Positions 28,156 to 39,609 of a DNA stretch of 64,000 nt are shown here, piece after piece. Each line of letters begins with the position of its first letter. Position 1 is the first letter of the stretch. The translations under genes and the position numbers were made by a program. Source of the DNA: Lottia gigantea (Eukaryota; Mollusca; Gastropoda; Lottiidae); the NCBI RefSeq assembly GCF_000327385.1, contig NW_008708400.1:1853608-1917607 (forward strand), written 5' to 3'. The notes below the pieces were generated by a model. That model did no database searches. It was not told the DNA's origin and saw only the letters and a list, made by a program, of their open reading frames with translations.

Positions 28156-29146
28156 TAGAATATCATTTAACACTTTACTTTAGTAATCATTGAGTGTCAC
28201 AGTAACATATTAATTGGGTGGTCACTTCCTTCACAGAAATGACAAACATTGGATGAATGTCAAAAATAAAAGCTGAATTATTACTGAATAAATTTTGACC
28301 AGTTTCAGTAGAGATGTAAGAGATAACCCACAAATAATGATCTCACTGATTATTCCACATGACCAGACAACTATTTACAGTCTTTAAGCGGATTTACCGC
28401 AACAACTTATCTAAAGAACACTGTCTTAAGTCATTTTGATTAAAAATATCCAAATCCTCAATTTGACAGCTGAATGTAAAACGGAAATAGCGCCTCAAAG
28501 GTGTCTAACGCATGCGCAATGTAAACATAACGTCTTCCCCTTTCCTCTACCAAGTACAAGACAAAATACATAAATTTGAAGGATTTCTTTGCTCTTTGAA
28601 ATTTGTCATTTCTTTTATGATTACAATATTAACGGTTCTGTAAGAAATTCCCGTTACATTTCATTAGAAATTATAGATAAATTTGGGAGGGCACTGCAGC
28701 AACGTGAACTACAGATGGAGCTAATTTACATCACAATTAGATCATTCCGACGTTGAAGTAGTACCAACAGGAAGTAGTTAAAACTTTACGTTAAAATTTT
28801 TATGAGAAGAGAAAGACTCTTGTAACTTCATGTTCAGTGAATATTTACTGCGAATATTTTGAAAGCGTACTTTTGTTGCACTGTTGAAAAAAACTATTTC
28901 TTTTGATAAGAATAAAAAATAGTTCTCAAGACCATCGGGTAAACTTTCCTACGCGTGTCGTACTCGGTCTCTGGCTCGATCCAGCTGACCAATAATTTCT
29001 TATTCAACTGTATTATCGTTCTGAAATATAAGGCTTTTAACCAACTATTTCATGCGTTGACCCGAGGTTCGGTTTATATATTAGACAACGGTAAATTGGG
29101 CATGTTTTCTTAATTGGTGGTAAAATTGGGACTCAAAACGACCGAT
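28156..29146. promoter_or_regulatory. head-to-head promoter region of TBC1D10 and ATXN2
   Basis: About 990 bp separate the two divergent start codons, so both promoters and 5' UTRs must fit here unless distant exons exist. A GCATGCGC palindrome core (28510-28517) resembles an NRF-1 site, common in CpG-type animal promoters, and the local sequence is richer in CG than the flanks. No TATA box is obvious for either gene. Confidence 0.6.
28510..28517. promoter_or_regulatory. NRF-1-like site
   Basis: GCATGCGC followed by AA, matching the core of the palindromic NRF-1 motif, in the intergenic region between the divergent TBC1D10 and ATXN2 genes. Confidence 0.35.
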
Positions 29147-32100
29147 ATGTCCACCATTGTGAATAATAGGAGAACTGCATCATCCACCAAAGGAAGGCAA
29201 CCTGCACCATCCAGGTTTGTAATTTATAAACTCATTTAGCCTACGTCTCTACTCTGGTTCTCTTTTGTGATATTGACATGTATGAAAAAGAAAAGTGGAT
29301 TTCTAGTCTTTTAATTTTAGTTTCACAATTGAATTTGATGATCTTCAGATTTCAACACATCCACACAGGAAGTTCAGACTTCAGTCGTTCAGGAGTTAAA
29401 GAATAGAATCTGACATAGAATCCTGCAGTTTAGAAGAACTCCTGGAAGTCTATAATTTCAACAGAACCATTATAAGCTAAAAGTGCATTTATTTTGCTAA
29501 AATCGACTTGTTTCAATCCACAGCCCATTTCCCTATCCTAGTTATACACAGACAAACATTTATCAACAATAGCCTATCATACATAGGATAGGTCTATCTT
29601 CTACATTGGGCCTATTATGGGACATTACCAAAGCTAACTACTAGTCTATATGAAGCTGAAAAACTTCAGTGTCATATTGAAATTATTTTGCAGTTAAATT
29701 ATATTCAACAGTAATTTATTTCAATGATATATTACCAGGAAACCGAACATATCTTGTATAGAATATTTCTCTAAATATTTGTCTTACCACCTAAAAGTGC
29801 CCAATTTTTGTCATCCTTGATGGTTTTCAGAATTCAGATTGGATGTCCAATTCCCCTGCAACTGAACAAAAATTTACTGTTTTTAATGGCTTAAATAGAC
29901 TTTCAGTGTACCTAGGTCTGGTAGTACTATTAACTTTCTCAAGTGAAATTAATATGGTTTTCATTGGTAATGATTGCAAATAAGAATACAAATAATAATA
30001 CCCAAGAAGTGACTGACAATATTTCAACAATTTTGCCCCTGTGCAAAATGAATTTTTGAAGTAGCTGGTTCTTTGTATGTCATCTTGTGTGTCCCAAGCA
30101 TGCAAGTTCGATGATGCAACATTTGAACTGTCAGTAAATCATGCAATAATTTTGTGACAATGAGTTAACTTACATAACATAGAACTTTTTATATGTTGGT
30201 GAATAATTACAGAATGATTTTAAATCTTTTGGAAGCATTTTTACGTATTGGTAATCGAAATATTGAATCAAAAGTGACTATTCATGAACTTGATTCCTTC
30301 ATCTATGAAAATTATGATGAAATTTACTTTTGACCTCTTGACAAAAAATTAACAAAATTACAAGTATGGTTAATTAGTACGGTAACAGAAATATGACTTG
30401 TCTTTGTCTTTTGGTAAGAGTTGACCTGTTTATTTTCAGGAATTTCCCTCCAAAGAAAAATTCAATAGATAAACCTGTGCCAGTGAGTATATTATCTATC
30501 TCGCCTGAAGTTTCGTGCATAAAATTTATGCATATAACATGCGACATTTGCATTTCTCTACAGACATGAATGAATTATTGAACACTTCAGTGTAACAATT
30601 TTGTATTCTATTTTATTCATTGAAAGACATGCTATGTCATTTCGACCTAATAGTACGTGTGCTACTAAGTATTAGTCAGGATCATTGATCTAATGTATGA
30701 TAGATTTTCAAACAACATTAGTTTGAAAAAAAAGGTTGATGCACTACAAAAAACGATTATTCCAAAGACTGTTTGGACTTTTGGAAGAACAAAAATATTC
30801 GAAAAATTGCCTGATGTCCATTATCTTTTTAAAATGTCAGGAATGTTTTTCATCTTACAGAAAATGTAATGTGAACTGAATGATTCTATATAGGCATAAT
30901 CATTAAGATATTTCTGGGCTCAAATCTTTGATGTTCATGATTGCTGGAAGTCAGACCGTTTTTTTCAGATATAATCTTAGACATAGTTAGGATTTCCATT
31001 TTATTTAAGCTTTTAATCCATACATCATGTCAGATGAAGAGTTATGTTTGTTACATAATATTATTGAAATGAGTTAGTAATGAATGTAGTAGATAAAAGT
31101 ATTTTAAGTACCAAGTCATGCAACAGATTGACTATGTAGTGTCTATGTTTTATTACCTTAATATGTTATTGATTTTTATAACCAACCAATTTATAGTTTA
31201 AACACGTGCTGGTTTAATTTTAGACTGAAGGTGTTTATGGAGATGCTAGGTTTACTCATGTTGTTTATACCTTAGTGGTAAGTAAAAGCTTTAGAAAATA
31301 ATTCTGAAAAGATAAACGGAAATCTCCATCAACAAATTTTTCATATCAAACGAAATAAAATGAACTGAATGCCATAAACATTTATACTCTGTATGTAAGT
31401 GATTGATGTATGTTTTTATACGCCCACATGGAATGGGGGGCGTATATTGTCGTCACCCATGTCCTTCTGTCCGTCCACAATTGCTTGTAAACACTCTACA
31501 AGGCGCAATTCTTGACACATTTTGATGAAACTTTGTGTGAGTGTTTGCTATCACCCAAGGATGAACCTATATAAAATCAGAAAGATCAAAAAATAATTAG
31601 TATGAGTTATTGCCCTTGTTCTTGAAAACGCATTCAATTTTAGCTTGTAAACACTCTAGAAGTCACAATTCTTGACCGATTTTGGCGAAACTTGATGTGA
31701 GTGTTTTTAATCTCCCGAGGATAAACCCTATCGAAAATCAGAAAAAATGAAAAATATTTATTATGAGTTATTGCCCTTGTTCTTGAAAACGCGTTCAATT
31801 TTTAGCTCGTAAACACTGAAGAAGGCATATAACTTGACAGAGTTATATGAAACTTGGTATGTGTGTCAGTAATCAAACAAGGATGAACCGTATTGAAAAT
31901 CAGAAGATTCGAAAAAGAATTAGCATAAGACACGTTCAATTTTTAGCTTGAAAACACTTTAGAAGGTTCAAATATTGACAAAACTTGGGAATATTATTCA
32001 TTATCAAAACATTCAAAAGAAGGTTGAATATTTCATACTGGTAATTGTTACTGCTCTGCCAAATATTTTCATTTAAAATCAAAGCTGCCAGTGGGCGTAT

Positions 32101-35100
32101 ATTACCTTGCCTGGCAAGTGGATGTATACTATCATCAGTTGACACCTTCCTTCATTATTTGATCAGATTTTGATGAAACTTGGTCTATGTTTATTTATAT
32201 TAATGAAATCTTGGATGATTTTCAGTTTTGATTGAATTCGTCGTGAATATTTGTGCTGTATAGGCGTCATGGCTTTTCATGACAGATTGTTAGCATTATT
32301 TCTCTCGCAATTCTCTTAGTTTATGTCAAGGAGTCTTTCACTACCTACATTTTATTTTTTTTGCTATTTTGCATAAAATTATTACAGAAATGAGATCAAA
32401 AATATTTTGGTAACTATTTTAGGGAACAAATGTACAAGTTCAAGTGAAAAATGGCAAGGTTTATGAAGGAATATTTAAAACTATATCATCGCAGGTCAGT
32501 AGATATTAATTGTTATTTTATTCAAATGAGATGACCATTAGATAGGCCAGTGATTCTATTAAAGTTTGTTTTTTGTTACACCTAAAGGGGCTACTCATTT
32601 TTGGGCAAGCAAAATTGTGCTTAACAATTATTATGTTACGAATAAGCTACAATGTATCGTGCATTAGCTTTTGCTGTAGTTTGTCATCTATTGTTTTGAA
32701 CTACGTATTCATGCAAAATAATACAATATTAACAGTCAAATTTTGCTTCCAGATGGATGTGGTATTAGAGGTGGCCCATTTAAAAATGGAAGGTAATGGT
32801 AGTAGTTGTGGTCCTACACGTGATACAATCCTAGATAAAGTTATATTTAAGAAAGATGATGTTGTATCTGTAACTTGTTTGAGTGTGGACTTAGATTATG
32901 CAGTGAAAGGTAGGCTTGTGTATATTCTCCCTATTCTTAAACACATCTCCCGGAAGCCTGGGTTTGCCTCTTGCTCGGTGGCCTAGGGATCCAGTGTTCG
33001 ATTTCGTCCAGTCTGGTGCCATCAGATTTTCAGCCTAGTTTCCCCCTGTAATGTATGTCAGAGGGGCTGCCTCGCAGATATACATAATTCTTCAGTACAG
33101 AATTTGCAATCTTATGATAAATACTTTTTTGTTTGAAGATACATTTACTGATGCTGCTATAAGTCGTGGTAATAATGGTAGTTCATATGATGTTGAACTG
33201 CAACCATGGGATGGTGAAGCTGGTGAAGAAATAGGTGGAGGTCTAGAGGAAGGAGAATCTGCTGTAAGTTCATTATATCACTCTGTACATGTAGGTTAGA
33301 AATTACATTTCATTGACTCAGTGCTGGAAACTAGGCAAAGTGCCTTTACATTTTTGAGTTACAAGTGCTTTTTTGTGAGGCAGGGTACCAGACTGACATG
33401 GGAAAATCTCTTCATTTCAAATGTTGTCACATTCTTTTGGAAATCTTGATCGAGAAAGTTTTATAAACTTATTGCCTTTATTCTCTCAGTAAGGAAGAAA
33501 AATAGTCATAAATTTTTGAATGTTTTCAGAATGGTTGGGATGTAAATGAAATGTTTAAAACCAACCAAGAACAATTTAGTGTAAAATCTTCATATGATGA
33601 AAATCTATCTCAATACACGTAAGTATGAACTTCTACTGTTCTCTCTGAGATATAGGTTATGTGGATGTAGGTCCATCTGTTTTATCATTAGTACAAGAAC
33701 GGCTGCATATAATTTGACATGTAACAAAGAAACACCCCTAATCTCTCTTTATAATGAGCTCTTTGATCATACATACAGTTTCTTGTTGAGTGAAAGTATG
33801 TGTGAAAGAGTTGAAATAACAGGAGTGTCAAGTACATGGTATGTACACATGTAACTGGTCTTGACTACAAGGGTGCACACTGAGGTGAACTCTGACCTTA
33901 CTGCTGGTATAAGTTGCGACTTTTAGTTTGATATTTTCTTGTTTGTGATACTTTTGGAGAAGATTGATAAATAGAGCTTAACTGAAGCTAATTTTGTTAT
34001 AAAATAACAGAAGGCTAAAATGGTTAATCATAAACTTGGACATTGCTTTAAAATATCAAACTAATGAGATTTTCAAAATGGCTATTTTACAGTACTGTAT
34101 TAAATAAAGCTGATACCAAAGAATATCGTAAACGTGAAGAAGATGCTAGAAGAATTGCAAGAGAGATAGAACGTAGTGAAGATTATAGAAAACATATTGA
34201 TTTAGAAAATGGTGATGATGAAGAAGCATTATTTAGTTCTGTTCATCGACCATCTTCTACTACTAATCAATCTGGAGAGAAGAAGTAAGTTTACACTCTT
34301 GGCTTATATACATTTGAATTGACCTTATTCACGCCTCGTTTTGAGACACTGAAATCAAGGTTCGTAACACAAAAGTAGTCATCCATTGATAAGAAGATGG
34401 CAACATCATATGAATGAATAGCCCATTTGACATCATTAAACACTCACTCAACAGCAAGAAAATGCGCTAAAAACTGCCTTTTCTCGGAAATGTGTGAAGA
34501 TAAAATTCATGTAAATGTATTTATCACTGAATAGTGTAATTAATTGTAAAAGGAGGCTTTACAGATGTCAAGGTGGCAATTTTATGCAGTGACATAACGT
34601 TACCTTTTCAAGGTTTTGCTTTATGAGCCTCGTTCTGGATTCAATGTGGCCGACAGGTGAATAAGGTCTATACATATCCAAATACAGAAGATATTGAAAG
34701 TATGAGTTTAAAATCTAAGAAATTTATCAAATGTTAATCTTTCTCAATCTTAGTCTCTTTGTTTTTGATAGGTAATGGCTTATATTTTACATTGCAAAGT
34801 TGAAGATATTATTAATGAATTGTAGGTATATTCCCCCACAGAGAAGAAATAATAATAATATGACTAAAGGTCAAGGTAATAATGGTGTTGATAATGGAAG
34901 TTTTCAACAAGTACAAAGATCTAATCATAATAATAAACACAGACAATCTGGTGTACAGCATCATCAACACCAGCTTTCTCCTTCCCCACAACATCATCAC
35001 TCTCCCCAGCACTCCCATCAAACTAACTATCCCCCTAGACACCAACAACAACATCATCAACAACAGCAACAACCACTGGCACATCAACAGCAACACCAAC

Positions 35101-38100
35101 AAGTGAAGGCAACTGTTGTTCATGTGACTTCTCCACCAGGACAGCAGACGTCACAAGCTACAAGTAATAAAGAAGAACAGAATAATAAGTTAAACGGGCG
35201 TAAGTCATTTATTTATTTTTGAAAAGTGTGTTGAAGTAATTATGATTGCTTTCTGAAACAGTAATAATGGTCTAGATTCAAAAGAGTTGCTGCCCTTTTA
35301 TTGTATATGGAGTAAAACAATCAGGAGATGAAAACTTTTAACATAGCCCAGTGCTGTAGGTCTTATACAAATATTTAGATTTTGATCCTTAATGTCTAAA
35401 TGCATTAATTACAGAAGAGAACAGTGGTACAGCTCAAGATATATCTATAGCAAAACCAACTAGTCAGAGTGGGGTGTCATCTCCTGTTTCAGTCCCCCTT
35501 CAACAACAACAACAACAGCAACAACAGCAAGAATCAAATGATAATAAACGATTACCCCGTCAACCTGTTAATAAAAATACCAAATGTAAGTTTTCACATC
35601 TCTAATGTTTAAAAAAGCATTGAAGAAATTAGTTGATGGGATGGAATTGAGTTTTTATCTTCCCTAAGATCAAGTCTGTTGTGTTCCATTTACATTGAAA
35701 TTTGGTAAAATCTGCCCAAAGTTGCAACACTATTACTCTTAAAGTTTTATATTTAGCAGTTATAGTTTTTACATTTATGATTATATTCTTTTCTAGCTGC
35801 TAAGATTGACGAATTAAAAGAATTTCAAGATCAATTTAAGGTAATGAGCTGTATGTTGATATTGACTGTTGTTAACTTTGTTATCTATGTTTGGATGTGA
35901 TTAACAGTTTTAACTTGATTTTAACACAAATGCAGAGAAAATGTATGGTTTTTAACAATATCTTTTGACTCTGGCAACTTTTTCATAATTGGCTTGCTAA
36001 TATATTCTCAATTCCAATCTATTTTTAATGAGGCATTTTTAGTGCTCAAATATGTCTTTTATATGAGTTAATACCCATTGATGTAGTTAAGACATAGTTC
36101 ATTTCAATTAATGATCTAATGATTACAGTTAGAGAACCAGAAAGAAAGTGATAGAAAGACAGCTACTGTAGAAATAGATAATAAACCTGAAACAGACAAT
36201 AAAACTGTAGATAATAGTAATAATGATAATAAAACAAATGAAAGGTTAGATGTACAACCAACAGAAGAGGAGAGTGGTGAACAGTCAGGAAAAGTGTATG
36301 TACACATTTCTTTATACAAAAGTTCAACAATAATAAATCCAAAAACTTATTCTCAAAATCTTGGTATGATTTAAAGGTTTGAAATTATGTCAATTGTTCT
36401 GTTTTAAGTTACTATAAACATGGAAATATATTTTATCACATTGTTGTTTTAGTTTATCCTCATTATTTTTGTAGGACTCCTGCAAAATTTGCTTTAAATC
36501 CATATGCAAAGGTATTCACACCAAACCCATGTTCATCACCGGTATGTATATTGCTATTCATAGAATCAAAATGTTGCTTGGAAAATTGCCCCTCAAATGA
36601 TAGTACATGGAGACAAAACAAATTAAGAGAAGTCTATAAAAGAAAAAGAAATATTATTGCTAAAATTAAATGAATATATAGACATCATTTCTGTTAGTTT
36701 AATAGTCTTTAAGAGTGAGAAGATTCAAGAACAGTTTAAATGAAATTTTCACTTAATAGCAATAATTTGAATGGACTTTTGTTTAAGGCAAGGGTTCATC
36801 CAACCCAATCACCAACACCTCCACGGCCTCAAGCACAGAGTCCAGTTGTCATGCCATCATATATGTATGTACACCAACCGCCTGTTACTAGGCCTTATCA
36901 ACAAAGTAAAAAGGGTAAGTATTGCCTCATTAAGAAATCAATTATGCTACCCAACTCCAATATAAATAGATCATTTCTGCATTTTGTAACAAATGATTAT
37001 TATGTGCTATTTGGTATAAATTCATATGTTGACTATTTTTAGAACTCAACAGACATTTCAGTTCAATTTTTCCCTTTTCAGCGGTGGTTTCAGCTTATCC
37101 AAATCAAGATCCTAGACAAGCTGCTCAACATGCTACTGGTCAGCCATTATTGGCTAGTACATTACAACCACAACAATATTTACCCTATATTATGCCATCT
37201 CAGATGATACCACAACAGGGCTACACTGTAAGTATTATTTATATATATCTGGCACATAAAGCACAAGTTAAAGAGATTTAATACAAGTTCTTTGAGCTCT
37301 TTATTTAACTTTGGTCCACTTAGCTCTTTTCTGATGTTTGCTAAAGAAATTCAAGAAAAATGTGTGTGATAGATAACATATGTATTTATAAACAGTCACC
37401 ATTGTATCGTTGATACTGGCTTAAAGTGTACTTGATACACATTCTTGTAGAACCTTGGGTGATTGTTGGAAGGGTAGACAAGTCCCATTTGAATGCAAAT
37501 TTTCTCATATTGCACATGACTTGCTGTTGCCCAGACACTTGACTGAATTTTTCAAATGGTCTGATCATTGATGTTGAAATACATGGGTATTTAATTGTTG
37601 TAGATGATGAATCAACATGCAAGGATGATGAACCCAGCAGCTATGGGTCCCGCATCTACCACTGGTATAGATCCTAATCAGGCCAATTCTCAACAAATAT
37701 ATAGTAAGTCTTTTACTTTCTTCTCAAAATTTTCCAGTTAGTACTATATCTTAGAGCCTTGTCATACTAAACTCTTATGAAAAGCTGCTAGTTGGTACCC
37801 GTAGTTGAAAAATATAATGTAATATTTAAATCTTCTAAAAAGAGTCAGGTGATTGGCTAGCTTCTATCTGCACTATTCTGCAGTCCTGTTAAACACCAAT
37901 GGCTTGGGAAAGGCAATCATTTAATAACTTTGCTTGAATCATTTTAGATCTTAAAATAATTTTGGTTTTTCTCTTTACAGTGTCACAGCCAGGGCCGCAT
38001 GCTATCCAAGCTCACATGACCCAGCAGGCTATTCAACAATCACAGCAACAACATGTAGCTCATCCAGCTGGTGCTCCACAAACACCAGGAGTTCAAATGA

Positions 38101-39069
38101 CTCAAGTAACTGGTCATCACCCAGCTGCTAGCCCTGTCCAACATGTTCAAGGAGGTCAAGCAAATCATCCGGGGCAGGTTCCCCCACCAGCGGGCACACC
38201 ACAGCCTTTAAATTACTCTCAGATTAATTTACCAGGGCATATGCAGGGGTCTCACAACCCTACCTCTCCTCAAACCATACATGCCTCACACCCCTATAAT
38301 TCCCATCCCCAATTCACCTTTTCACAAGGTCAGCCGACATCGGTGTCACATGCAATGTCAATGCCGAGTCTGATGCCATCTCAACCTTTACCTGTTTATA
38401 TGATGCAACCACCACCATCAAACCAAGTACAACAGCACCAATTCCAGACACATATGACAGGTAAGATTATTTTTGGTCACTGATGTGTCTTTTAATAAAC
38501 TAATATGGATCATCATAATTTAAGGTTTCCATTAAACCATACTAAACTAAGAATGTAATTTTTGTTACTGTGAAATTCTCTTTTTGCCTTAAGACGAATT
38601 GGCCATTGGCTGGTATAAGCCTTTTCTGTAACAAATACTTCTACTTCTAATGATATATTATAGTATTTTATGAATTTACTCTGCAGGTGCTCCTATACCA
38701 GGACAAGGGGGTCATATAATGCATCATGGTGTACCAGGTCAAGTACAGTATGTTCCACATGGTGAGAATTGAAATTTTACTTATTTTCCTCAAGATACCT
38801 TGGTTCAACTGGCAATTTTAGATAGAGCTCATTTTGAAAAAAAAACACAAGAGTTCATAAAATGCTTCTTCACTCTAACTAGATATAGACGACCATAAGC
38901 TCAGAAATTTTATAACATAAAATCCAGATTTTGAGCTTGATCACATATAATGTTAATGATATAACATAGACATAGAACTAGTCAGATGATTAAATACTAA
39001 TTGTTAAATATTTTTATTGCAGTGCCATCCCAAGGACCGCAAGTTATACAGTACCCTCCAGGTCAATGA
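29147..39069 (+). CDS. ATXN2: ataxin-2, RNA-binding Lsm protein, 865 aa
   Basis: Binds mRNA and poly(A)-binding protein and acts in translation, mRNA stability and stress granules (family knowledge). Exons: 29147-29214, 30440-30482, 31224-31277, 32423-32494, 32753-32909, 33139-33263, 33530-33618, 34093-34284, 34826-35199, 35415-35585, 35797-35840, 36129-36295, 36475-36541, 36788-36914, 37082-37227, 37604-37703, 37981-38460, 38687-38761, 39023-39069; the 2,598 nt form an exact frame. The Lsm domain (about residues 38-125) has GVYGDARFTHVVYTLVGT and KNGKVYEGIFKTISSQ. The LsmAD domain (about 174-260) has NGWDVNEMF and YRKREEDARRIAREIE. A PAM2 motif for binding PABP lies at about 524-537 (ALNPYAKVFTP). 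Much of the rest is low-complexity Gln/His/Pro, with 10 consecutive Gln at 421-430. A short motif shared with human ataxin-2, PRPQAQSP, follows PAM2. Human ATXN2 has its polyQ near the N-terminus; here the first 37 residues have none. Confidence 0.96.
31417..32120. mobile_element. TATACGCCCAC-family element in ATXN2 intron 3 (inverted orientation)
   Basis: Bounded by TATACGCCCAC (31417-31427) and GTGGGCGTATA (32091-32101), followed by TTACCTTGCCTGGCAAG, the hairpin-like flank seen at the left end of other copies. Internal repeats starting GCTTGTAAACACTC recur near 31482, 31644, 31803 and 31944, and carry GAGTTATTGCCCTTG, the reverse complement of the monomer core in the 24851 copy. Oriented opposite to the other copies. 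No reading frame of note. Confidence 0.82.
32945..33075 (+). repeat. possible tRNA-derived SINE fragment
   Basis: GGTGGCCTAGGG followed ~12 nt later by GTTCGATTTCGTCC resembles the A and B boxes of a tRNA-type RNA polymerase III promoter; the 3' part (TTTCCCCCTGTAATG) partly resembles the candidate at 59645-59770. In an ATXN2 intron. Weak. Confidence 0.35.
34321..34668. mobile_element. 348-bp MITE-like element with 12-bp terminal inverted repeats
   Basis: In an ATXN2 intron. Starts GACCTTATTCAC and ends GTGAATAAGGTC, a perfect 12-bp inverted repeat; the match continues imperfectly inward (GCCTCG against CGACAG). No coding frame. Single copy in the window, so no family is assigned. Confidence 0.7.
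35501..35530 (+). repeat. CAA/CAG run encoding 10 Gln in ATXN2
   Basis: Ten Gln codons in the order five CAA, CAG, two CAA, CAG, CAA. The interrupted, CAA-rich make-up should be more stable than pure CAG. It lies between LsmAD and PAM2. Confidence 0.95.
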
Positions 39070-39600
39070 AGGTAATGTGTGACACAAAATGGTAGGTCAT
39101 TTACCACTATTTATGATTTAGTATCATGTTCCATGTACATGCATATATTATGTCTAGAGTAGGCTATCTTAGGTATCATGTCAGGAGTCAGATTAGAAAG
39201 TGGCTGAAATTTTAAGTTTGAAATATACCAGTCATGCTTTGTATGTAATTGGCATTGGGAAATAAAGAAGAGTTGGTTGTCATGAGAAAATAATATTAAC
39301 TGTGTTCATCTAGTATGAGTTTAGTTTTCAGTCAACTTTCCCCCAGATAGGCAGTCATTTGAAAAAGTATAAATTTTCTTTCTTTCAGTGTGGTTGATTT
39401 GTGCCCTGCCATGTAGTTTGTGTATTGAAAATAAAAAAAAATTGGAATTCAGATGTGAAAAAAAGATATAATGTATTCTAGAAGACTACAATACCTGTGT
39501 TAAAGAAGATGATGACGTAATATTTCAAGTTGAGAATGTGATAGTAAAATGAACAATTAAATTAAATGACAATTTACTATCAAATCTGACATGTTTTTAA

Positions 39601-39606
39601 AATAAA
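39601..39606 (+). terminator. candidate ATXN2 polyadenylation signal
   Basis: AATAAA 532 nt past the ATXN2 stop. Another AATAAA (39430-39435), followed by an A run, is an alternative. Confidence 0.45.
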
Positions 39607-39609
39607 ATG

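Noticed and set aside
28156-28173. Longer TBC1D10 N-terminus starting six codons upstream
   Set aside because: It would start at GTG; the ATG at 28155 is the first normal start.
34812-35123. Minus-strand 103-residue frame and a second plus frame over the ataxin-2 His/Gln exon
   Set aside because: Shadows of a low-complexity CAT/CAA-rich coding exon.
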